From the NCBI GenBank assembly GCA_018054005.1, contig JAGPKI010000004.1, positions 20,809-27,562 on the forward strand: a stretch of DNA of 6,754 bases, read 5' to 3'. Positions 1 through 6,464 of the stretch are shown here, piece by piece (positions within the stretch are counted from its first letter, which is position 1; the number at the start of each line of letters is the position of its first letter). The notes beneath the pieces were generated by a model. That model saw only the letters and a list, made by a program, of their open reading frames with translations, searched no databases and was not told the DNA's origin. A program made the position numbers and the translations under genes. Source of the stretch: Caldisericia bacterium (GTDB taxonomy: Bacteria > Caldisericota > Caldisericia > UBA6126 > JAGPKI01).

Positions 1-1016
1 TTTCTCCAACTATAATTGATTTGGGAGATGTTAAATCAGATGAAGTTATAGAAAAAGAATTAACCATTAAAAATGATGGTGATGGTATTTTAGAAGGAGA
101 AATAAAAACTTCTATCCCCTGGATTGAGCTAAGTGAGAAAGATTTTCGTATTTTCAGTGGTGAAAAACTTTCGATTAAATGTAAATTTAACCCCATAATA
201 ATTGATATAGGAAAATATAAAGAAAAAATAATCTTAATTTCGAATATTGGAAATTTTGAAGTTCCAGTCTTAATTAATAGAATGCCTTTCCCGCCGAAAT
301 TAATGATTTCGAGTGACAATCTTGATTTTGGAAATGTCGAAATTGGTTCTATGAGTAGTTTATCACTTAATTTATGGAATAATGGTGAGGAACCTTTAAA
401 GATACAAGTAAATAATCCCATAAGTTGGGTAACATTGTCTCAGTCTGAATTTATTCTATATAGGAACCAGAATATTACTCTTTTCTTAAATATTAACACT
501 GGAACTGAGGTAGAAGAAAAAGCTTATGAAGATTTCATAGACATCATTAGTAATGGTGGGAATAAAAGGATTAAAATAAAAGTTTTTTTTACAGAAAAGA
601 AAATTGTTATTGATTTGCAGATAGGAAACAAATTTGCAAAAATTAATGGTATTCTATATGAATTAGATTCACCTCCACAGCTAATAAAAAATAGAACTTT
701 TGTTCCAATTAGATTTGTTAGTGAGGCTATGCAAGCCAAAGTTAACTGGATTGGTTATCCAACAAATGAAGTGCAAATTTTTTTCGAAGACATAATTATT
801 CACCTTTGGGTTGGTAATAATATAGCGAGAATTGAATATTTTCCACAACTAAATAAGAATCCAGAGACTGTTACATTAGATGCTCCGCCTACTATCATAA
901 ATAACAGAGTATTAGTTCCAATAAGATTTATTTCTGAGACATTTGGAGCAAAAGTTGACTGGGACAAAGAAACTCAATCAATTAATATCATTTTGAAAGT
1001 TAAAAAGGGGAGTTAA
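1..1016 (+). CDS. Surface protein with two Ig-like (ASH/BACON-type) domains and two stalk domains; 5'-truncated by window edge
   Basis: The frame is open from the left edge, with the first full codon at 3, so the TTG at 21 lies inside a domain and is not a believable start. About 337 residues are visible. Counting from the first full codon, residues 1-95 and 96-197 are two beta-rich Ig-like domains. They carry ASH-type openings (IDLGDV, LDFGNVEIG) and a BACON-like tryptophan motif (WIELSE, WVTLSQ). Residues 201-335 are two copper-amine-oxidase-N-like (PF07833-type, 'stalk') domains, recognised by FVPIRFVSEA..AKVNW and LVPIRFISETFGAKVDW. Despite the family name, nothing indicates copper binding. 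Such modules are normally extracellular spacers or wall-associated domains; the location here is inferred because the signal peptide lies outside the window. The stop is three bases before the next gene, which has the same C-terminal architecture, so the two are probably paralogues in one operon. The N-terminal functional domain is unknown. Confidence 0.85.
   Translation, partial: SPTIIDLGDVKSDEVIEKELTIKNDGDGILEGEIKTSIPWIELSEKDFRIFSGEKLSIKCKFNPIIIDIGKYKEKIILISNIGNFEVPVLINRMPFPPKLMISSDNLDFGNVEIGSMSSLSLNLWNNGEEPLKIQVNNPISWVTLSQSEFILYRNQNITLFLNINTGTEVEEKAYEDFIDIISNGGNKRIKIKVFFTEKKIVIDLQIGNKFAKINGILYELDSPPQLIKNRTFVPIRFVSEAMQAKVNWIGYPTNEVQIFFEDIIIHLWVGNNIARIEYFPQLNKNPETVTLDAPPTIINNRVLVPIRFISETFGAKVDWDKETQSINIILKVKKGS
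1006..1012 (+). promoter_or_regulatory. Ribosome binding site of the C25-like gene
   Basis: AGGGGAG lies seven bases before the ATG at 1020, within the last codons of the preceding gene. It is a strong Shine-Dalgarno match, fixes the start of the large gene and suggests translational coupling. Confidence 0.8.
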
Positions 1017-1019
1017 GCA

Positions 1020-4000
1020 ATGAAAAGGAGAAACATTGTTTGGTTTGTTATTCTTATGTTTTTCTTTACAAATTTATTTTTCTTATCTAAAGCAAATCCT
1101 ATTTATTCTGATGAAAAAGCTGAATATGTATTAATCTGCGAAGATCAGTACTTAGAATCTACAAAGGTTTGGACTTCATTTCTAAAAGAAGGATTAGGTA
1201 AAACAGTTTCAATATATCTTGCATCAGAGATTTTTAAATCTTCTGATCCTAATGAAATTGAAAGATGCAAACAATTGAAATCTTTCATAAAGGAAATTTA
1301 TGATTCAAGAGATGTTAGTTATATCTTATTTGTTGGTTCACAGTTTCCTTATATGAAATTATATCCTGATGGACAAAATAGTAAGTTTTTAAAAGTACCT
1401 TACATTTATTCTGACTTATTTTTTTCAGATCTTACCTCTGAGTGGGATTTTGACAATGATGGTATATATGGGGAAATAGAAGATGATAGAATTAAATTTA
1501 ACCCTGAAATAATGATCGGAAGACTTCCTTTTTCATCTCCAAGGGAAATTGAGAACTATTTCCAAAGAATTATAGATTTGTATACAAGAAAAAGAAATAA
1601 CAATGTTTTATTTACCGCAAGTTTTCAACAATTTGAACATGCAATTTCTAATGAACTTATCAAAGAAATTGATAATGCTAATTTCTGCGAAACTATCATA
1701 AAGAATATTGAGAAATCTTACAACTGTTATCGATTATATGAAGCATCTGGAATTCAATCCTCCAAATGGATTCATAAAGCTGATGGATGTTTATCTAAAT
1801 CATCTATCAATACTTATCTCGCTAATATTAATCCTTCTATTGCTTGTTTTAATTTAAAAGGAAATACAAAATCATTAGTTAAAACCTACTGGGTAAAGGA
1901 TATTAACAAAAATGGTTTGGCTGAGTCAGAAGAAATTAAAGATGAAATTGTTTTTGATGGTACTTCAGTTTCAGAAATTAAGAATAAACAAACATTTTTC
2001 TTTTCTATGCAGTCACCTTCACTATGGCAAGAAGGTGCTGATAATTTCTCAATTGATGTGTTATCAAATACTGGAGCTATATTCGGAGGGAATAGTATTG
2101 ATGTTTCATTGATTGAATTAGGAAATGAAATAAATTTTGAAATCTTCTCTCACTGGATCAATCAAGTAGCTAATAAAATTGAAATAGGTAATGCTCTCAA
2201 TGATACAATTAGTAAATATTATGAAATCTACAAAAACACAAACTACGATAATAAGTTAAAGGCAATTAGTGTCTTATATTCCCTATCTTTTATTGGAGAT
2301 CCAATGCTTTCGTTAGGAGATAGAAATATATTAAAAAGCAATAAATATAGCAACGGGGATGAATTGATTAACCCAGTTAAAACTGATTCTCCTTCTGAAC
2401 CGAGAGTAATAAAAAGTAGAGAGGTTTTACCTAATCCTCCGCCATTAGAAAAGGTAGAAATTAATAGAAAAGTTTTTTCAGAGGATCCCATTGAATTTTC
2501 GAGAAGGCACGATGGTAATGGATTCTATTGCACAAAGGATGGAGGTATAGTAATCGCCTCCTCACTTCCTGTAAGGAAAGGTAGTCGATTTTGCGTATCA
2601 AAATATAAATCAGATGGTTCAAAAGAATGGGAATTTATTCCAAATATGAAATCAGAGGGCGAAAAGAGTGAAACAGGTCTCGGAGCCGCATTTGATGTAA
2701 TAGAGAGGAGAGAATTTGAAGGCTACATTGCTGTTGGATTTTTAGAACAACAAGACTATAGTGGTAGCAAAGATAAGGATGTCTGTATCATTGTCATCGA
2801 TAAAGATGGAAGAGAGTTATATCGTAGCAAATACGGAACTTTATCAGAGAATAAATGTAGAGGTCATTGCGATGATAGCGCCTTAAATATTATCCCATTA
2901 AGAAATGGAGAATATATTGTTTCGGGATATCAGATGTCCGATGGACTAAATTATAGTTTATATATAGCTACACTTTATCCAAATGGAGGTGTTAAAAATC
3001 AATATAATAGAGCAGTTATCATTAATAATTTAGGGGAACAATTATACAGTGGACCTCAGCCGTATACTCGAATAAAACAACTTGACGAAAACTATATACT
3101 AATGTATGTAGAAAAATACAATACTCTAATATTAACGAACAACAATTTTGAAGAAGCTATTATGAAAGTATTTTTCCCATTCGATAAATACAGTTTCCCG
3201 GATATGGTTTATTTAAGTGCAAAAGATAATCGTATACCTCCAGAATTAAAAGGAAGAATGATTTTCTGTTATGAAAATTCCCTATTTACACTTGAGGCAT
3301 CAGGAGAACAAGATAAAGAAGGTAAAATAACTCCGATTAAGTCGTTTCCAAGCTGTTTTGAATGCTTAAATGTTTTTAAACAAGATGATGGTATTTACTT
3401 ATTGTGTAAAGCCAATGTCAATGACTTTTACCTATTTAAGTTTGATTTCAATATGAATTTTTTGTGGAAAATAAATTTACTTGAGACATTATTACCTAAA
3501 TCATATGCTCCTTTCTATAGTTCTTATTTTTTTGATTCTTTCAGTCCTAAGTTAAATATATTAGATAATAAACTGAAATTGAACCAGCTTCTTGTAAATT
3601 TGATGAAAAATGGTAAGAATATCGAGGAGTTCGTGTTAATTGATTGTATCTTTGAAACACCTTATGAATTAAGGAAACCGAAACTGCAAGTAGCAGCAAA
3701 ATCATATTACTCACTTTCTCCAATTTTAATTGAAAGCAAAATAAGTTTCTCTTTTCGTCTTTCAAACATAGGTGGCGGTAAGATAGATGTTCAACTTAGC
3801 CAAGATAGTACAGATACAATTATTGAAGAATATCCACAAAAATTATCTTGCTCTCAGAGTGAAAATTGTTTGATATTAATTGATTCATCAAATTATAAAG
3901 TTGGGAAATACGAAAAAAGTATTGAAATTACAAACAAAAATAATCCAAGCGACAGTTACTCACTGAGAATACTTTTTGAAATAAGGGATTTAGAGCCAAT

Positions 4001-5357
4001 GCTTGAAATCTCAACTGATTTAATAGATTTTGGCTCTATTAATGAAGGAGAAATAATTGAAAAAACTCTTGTATTCTCAAATAAAGGTGGAGGTGTCATT
4101 AATTTAAAGCTTGTTTCTGGTCAAGATTGGATAACAGTTGATCCTAAAGAAGTTAATATAGGTAAAAAAGAGGAAAGATTGATTAAAGTTATTGCTCAGT
4201 TCAAAGAGGAATTAATCGGTGAAATTGAAAGCTTTATTAATGTTTACTCAAAGGATGAAATTTTAAAGCTTATTAAGATTAAAATATATTTCTCGCATCC
4301 AAAACCAATTATATCAATTTTCTCTGACGATAAAAATTTTAACCCTGATCTTAACTTTAACTTTGGTAATGTTAATATTAATGATTTAATAAAAGGTTCT
4401 TTTGTTATTAAAAATGTTGGAACAGGTGCATTAGTTGGCTCTATTGTTAATGTAAATAAAATATTAGATTTAAAATCATCAGAATCTTTTAATTTAAAAG
4501 AAAACGAATCAATAGAAGTAAGTTTTATTATAGATTGTAGCACATTAAAACCAGATATTTACAATATATCAATTTCAATAGAGAACAATGACCAGAATAA
4601 AGAAATATATTTTCACTGGATTGCCCTACCACCTTTACCAGAAATTGAACCTAAACTACTTAATATAGACAAAATAATTCAAAATACTGCTGTAGAATAT
4701 ACTGTCCAGGTTAAAAATATTAAAGGAAATTTAAAAATGCTTGTAAGCACAAATACATTCTGGATTTCTTTACCTGAACAGGAGATTATTGTAAAACATG
4801 ATCAAGTGTATAACTTTAAAATCAATACAAATGGATTACCAGTAGGTAAGCATATTGGCGAGATTTACTTTTCTTTTGTGTTCACTCCGTCAGATTCTAA
4901 TTACATTGATTTATATGAATTCAAATTACCTATCGAGATAAATGTTGAATCAGATAAATTAGTAATTGAGCTCTGGATTGGGAAGAATAAAGCTTTAGTA
5001 AATGGTATACCCAAAAGTATCGACTCTGCAGATTCATCAGTAGTTCCTTTGATTGTTAATAATATAACAATGGTTCCCTTAAGATTTGTAGGCGAAAGTT
5101 TAGGAGCTATTGTTCAGTGGAATAATTCAGATCAGAGTGTTTATCTAAATTTTGTTCAACGAAAATTAGAAATCAAGTTATTCGTTGGTAAAAAATATGC
5201 ATATATTAATGGAAAACAATATCAACTGCAAACACCCCCTATAATAATCAAAAGTAGAGTTTTTATTCCTATTCGTTTCGTAAGTGAAGCAATTGGTGCT
5301 AATGTGGAATGGGATGGAAAACAGCAAAAAATAACAATAACTTGCTCAAATGAATGA
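1020..5357 (+). CDS. Large secreted protein: inactive gingipain-like (C25) domain, beta-propeller, four Ig-like domains, two stalk domains
   Basis: This 1445-residue protein starts with a signal peptide (basic MKRR, hydrophobic 6-22, likely cleavage after SKA at 25). Residues 36-434 resemble peptidase family C25: YILFVGSQFPYMKLYP, YSDLFFSDL, WDFDNDGIYGE, EIMIGRLPFSS and the closing SFIGDPMLSLGD. Where the family has its catalytic His-Gly there is NLKGNTKS (277-284), and where it has the Cys there is FFFSMQSPS (326-334). There is no His between 253 and 377 and no Cys between 277 and 503. I infer a non-proteolytic binding domain. A proline-rich linker (about 450-480) leads to a probable beta-propeller (495-880) with repeated DGGIVIAS, GYIAVGF and GEYIVSGY strands. 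Ig-like domains follow at about 885-988, 992-1092, 1094-1205 and 1208-1309, then stalk domains at 1314-1380 and 1382-1443. No LPXTG or C-terminal membrane anchor is seen. Export is well supported; ligand and role are unknown. Confidence 0.88.
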   Translation: MKRRNIVWFVILMFFFTNLFFLSKANPIYSDEKAEYVLICEDQYLESTKVWTSFLKEGLGKTVSIYLASEIFKSSDPNEIERCKQLKSFIKEIYDSRDVSYILFVGSQFPYMKLYPDGQNSKFLKVPYIYSDLFFSDLTSEWDFDNDGIYGEIEDDRIKFNPEIMIGRLPFSSPREIENYFQRIIDLYTRKRNNNVLFTASFQQFEHAISNELIKEIDNANFCETIIKNIEKSYNCYRLYEASGIQSSKWIHKADGCLSKSSINTYLANINPSIACFNLKGNTKSLVKTYWVKDINKNGLAESEEIKDEIVFDGTSVSEIKNKQTFFFSMQSPSLWQEGADNFSIDVLSNTGAIFGGNSIDVSLIELGNEINFEIFSHWINQVANKIEIGNALNDTISKYYEIYKNTNYDNKLKAISVLYSLSFIGDPMLSLGDRNILKSNKYSNGDELINPVKTDSPSEPRVIKSREVLPNPPPLEKVEINRKVFSEDPIEFSRRHDGNGFYCTKDGGIVIASSLPVRKGSRFCVSKYKSDGSKEWEFIPNMKSEGEKSETGLGAAFDVIERREFEGYIAVGFLEQQDYSGSKDKDVCIIVIDKDGRELYRSKYGTLSENKCRGHCDDSALNIIPLRNGEYIVSGYQMSDGLNYSLYIATLYPNGGVKNQYNRAVIINNLGEQLYSGPQPYTRIKQLDENYILMYVEKYNTLILTNNNFEEAIMKVFFPFDKYSFPDMVYLSAKDNRIPPELKGRMIFCYENSLFTLEASGEQDKEGKITPIKSFPSCFECLNVFKQDDGIYLLCKANVNDFYLFKFDFNMNFLWKINLLETLLPKSYAPFYSSYFFDSFSPKLNILDNKLKLNQLLVNLMKNGKNIEEFVLIDCIFETPYELRKPKLQVAAKSYYSLSPILIESKISFSFRLSNIGGGKIDVQLSQDSTDTIIEEYPQKLSCSQSENCLILIDSSNYKVGKYEKSIEITNKNNPSDSYSLRILFEIRDLEPMLEISTDLIDFGSINEGEIIEKTLVFSNKGGGVINLKLVSGQDWITVDPKEVNIGKKEERLIKVIAQFKEELIGEIESFINVYSKDEILKLIKIKIYFSHPKPIISIFSDDKNFNPDLNFNFGNVNINDLIKGSFVIKNVGTGALVGSIVNVNKILDLKSSESFNLKENESIEVSFIIDCSTLKPDIYNISISIENNDQNKEIYFHWIALPPLPEIEPKLLNIDKIIQNTAVEYTVQVKNIKGNLKMLVSTNTFWISLPEQEIIVKHDQVYNFKINTNGLPVGKHIGEIYFSFVFTPSDSNYIDLYEFKLPIEINVESDKLVIELWIGKNKALVNGIPKSIDSADSSVVPLIVNNITMVPLRFVGESLGAIVQWNNSDQSVYLNFVQRKLEIKLFVGKKYAYINGKQYQLQTPPIIIKSRVFIPIRFVSEAIGANVEWDGKQQKITITCSNE

Positions 5358-5369
5358 TAAACTTTTGAT

Positions 5370-5374
5370 AGGAG
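5370..5374 (+). promoter_or_regulatory. Ribosome binding site that decides the lipoprotein start
   Basis: AGGAG sits eight bases before the ATG at 5383. The upstream in-frame ATG at 5350 overlaps the end of the large gene, has no such site and would put eleven polar residues before the signal peptide. The start is therefore set at 5383. Confidence 0.8.
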
Positions 5375-5382
5375 ATGATATC

Positions 5383-5895
5383 ATGAGAAAATATTTTTGT
5401 ATTGCTCTTATTTTAGTCTTATCGATTTCTTTAGTGGGTTGTTTTTATTTTTCTCCTCAACCCAAACCTATAGATACTGTTGTGACTTTTTTTGATTCAA
5501 TAAATAACAAGGATATTAACACAGCTGTTTCATGTTTGGAACCAAAGTACCAAAGGTTATTTAATTTAACAAACAAAATCATTGGTGCAATAACAGGTGT
5601 TAACCTTTCTGACATTTTAGATTTAGCTCCATTTCTTTCTTTTCTTGCTGATTATTTTCCAGAAATTAAAGAGGATCCAGAACTTCCAATATGGGTAAAA
5701 TTTGAAATAATCGAGGTAATTACTCAATCCATTGACGGAAAAGAAGCAACCATAATTGTAAAAGTAAGAGGTAGTGAAGTTAATTTTATAACTGAAGAGA
5801 TATTAAATTCTGAGATTGCGATAGTGAGTTTTAATCTTAAAAATTATTCAAATGATGGCTGGAAGATAGTTAATGCTACACCTATAACACAATGA
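5383..5895 (+). CDS. Small lipoprotein with NTF2/DUF4878-like fold (putative)
   Basis: This is a 170-residue protein. The first 20 residues form a lipoprotein signal peptide: basic MRK, a hydrophobic stretch and the lipobox LVGC, with the lipidated cysteine at position 20. A short tether containing prolines follows. The mature part opens with PIDTVVTFFDSINNKDINTA and ends with a strand carrying DGWKIVNATP. That is the usual layout of NTF2-like/DUF4878-type lipoproteins: a helix with 'one pass through a cell process' acidic residues, then a curved sheet. The family assignment is by pattern only. The gene lies 25 bases after the large C25-like gene on the same strand with no terminator between, so it is probably co-transcribed and may be its membrane-anchored partner. 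No catalytic residues are evident. It could simply be an orphan small binding protein. Confidence 0.82.
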   Translation: MRKYFCIALILVLSISLVGCFYFSPQPKPIDTVVTFFDSINNKDINTAVSCLEPKYQRLFNLTNKIIGAITGVNLSDILDLAPFLSFLADYFPEIKEDPELPIWVKFEIIEVITQSIDGKEATIIVKVRGSEVNFITEEILNSEIAIVSFNLKNYSNDGWKIVNATPITQ

Positions 5896-5934
5896 ATCTA
5901 TTTTTTATTCGAAGCGTTGACCTCATTAATTTTC

Positions 5935-5965
5935 TTGATGAAATTATTATAGTATGAACTATAAT
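5935..5965 (+). promoter_or_regulatory. Possible sigma-A-type promoter
   Basis: TTGATG at 5935 and a perfect TATAAT at 5960 are separated by 19 bases, slightly longer than the preferred 17. The -10 lies in the right arm of a palindrome, and the same palindrome places a second TATAAT on the minus strand. In such AT-rich DNA the match may be chance. The only thing downstream is the transposase remnant. Confidence 0.25.
5946..5965. repeat. Perfect 8-bp inverted repeat with 4-base loop
   Basis: ATTATAGT-ATGA-ACTATAAT is a perfect palindromic stem-loop lying 50 bases after the lipoprotein stop. The stem has only one G-C pair per arm and is not followed by a T-run, so it is a poor intrinsic terminator. 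It could be a protein-binding site or a weak transcript-end hairpin. Confidence 0.5.
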
Positions 5966-5978
5966 CTCCATTTTCTTT

Positions 5979-6003
5979 CATCAGAGAGAATGACTCTCAT
6001 ATG
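5979..6003. repeat. Imperfect hairpin
   Basis: GAGAG (5984-5988) pairs with CTCTC (5994-5998) around an AATGA loop. CAT (5979-5981) and ATG (6001-6003) extend the stem beyond a two-by-two internal loop. No T-run follows. It may mark the 3' end of the operon transcript or belong to an IS remnant. Confidence 0.35.
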
Positions 6004-6171
6004 CTTTGTAACTTATTCAGAAAAATAATGAAGTTCCACACAAAAACTGGACAAATTATTAAACCTGACTTTACAAGTTAAAAATAATTAAATCTTAAAC
6101 TATTCATAAATTCAAGCTCTTATATGTTAAATAGTGTAGGTCTACTGGTATTATCAATCTTTTTTAACAGG

Positions 6172-6418
6172 TATTTGAACTATGAAAGAATTAAACATGA
6201 GACTATTGATAAAGGTAAACCTTTCCAAAATGGGTTTATCGAATCCTTCTTTAATAAACGCAAGATGTTAATGCTTAAATCGTCATGTTTTTACTACTTT
6301 GGTTGAAGCTAAAGAAATTATTGGCAGTTACATTAACCACTATAATAAAGAAAGAATACATAGCAGCTTAAACTATAGAACTCCGGAGGAATTTGCAAAA
6401 GAATGTTTATGTGTATAA
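6172..6418 (+). pseudogene. IS3-family transposase (OrfB) C-terminal remnant, frameshifted
   Basis: Two overlapping frames together give the C-terminal end of an rve/DDE integrase-type IS3 transposase. The first frame (6172 to about 6265) reads YLNYERIKHETIDKGKPFQN and then GFIESFFNK, which holds the final glutamate of the DDE triad. The second frame (6272-6418) reads CLNRHVFTTLVEAKEIIGSY, followed by INHYNKERIHSSLNYRTPEE, then FAKECLCV and a stop. The change of frame fits one extra base near 6265-6271, with a TAA at 6269 in the second frame. The first frame opens at an ATG at 6124, but its first 16 residues do not match the family. A full OrfB has about 250-300 residues, so the N-terminal two thirds, with both DDE aspartates and OrfA, are missing. 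The shift lies inside the catalytic domain, not at the OrfA/OrfB junction, so it is decay rather than programmed frameshifting. Confidence 0.85.
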
Positions 6419-6464
6419 TTAATAGTAATTTAAAAATGTTCTCATTTAAGGGGACAGGTCATTA
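6172..6464 (+). mobile_element. IS3-family insertion sequence remnant
   Basis: The element is represented by the broken transposase end plus about 45 bases of following sequence. The right boundary is probably the GGGGACAGGTCATTA stretch at 6450-6464, which runs into the stop codon of the metallophosphoesterase gene. A matching left inverted repeat was not found with confidence, so the left end is deleted or degenerate. The element cannot move by itself. Confidence 0.55.

Larger units (their letters stand above)
5896..6171. other. Non-coding spacer between the operon and the transposase remnant
   Basis: About 275 bases without a convincing gene. All frames are broken by stops apart from very short ORFs with no ribosome binding site. 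It holds two inverted repeats (5946-5965 and 5979-6003), a possible promoter (5935-5965) and a sequence resembling an insertion-sequence end (6034-6053). No hairpin with a trailing T-run is present, so no standard terminator for the operon was found. Confidence 0.6.

Noticed and set aside
21..23. TTG as the start of the first gene
   Set aside because: The frame continues to the left edge with SPTIID, which completes the ASH-type IDLGDV strand, and there is no ribosome binding site. The gene starts outside the window.
524..739. Minus-strand ORF of 71 residues
   Set aside because: It lies wholly opposite the strongly supported stalk-domain coding sequence, has no recognisable features and is a shadow frame.
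4244..4543. Minus-strand ORF of 99 residues
   Set aside because: It is antisense to the third Ig-like domain of the large gene. Its composition is what the reverse complement of AT-rich coding DNA gives.
5350..5382. Upstream ATG for the lipoprotein gene
   Set aside because: It overlaps the end of the large gene, lacks a ribosome binding site and adds a polar leader. The ATG at 5383 has AGGAG at the right distance and begins a proper lipoprotein signal peptide.
5901..5907. T-run after the lipoprotein as an intrinsic terminator
   Set aside because: No stable hairpin precedes it, and the two nearby inverted repeats lie downstream of it.
5892..5957. Tiny ORF overlapping the lipoprotein stop by ATGA (about 21 codons)
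   Set aside because: It has no ribosome binding site, no recognisable sequence and is too short to support.
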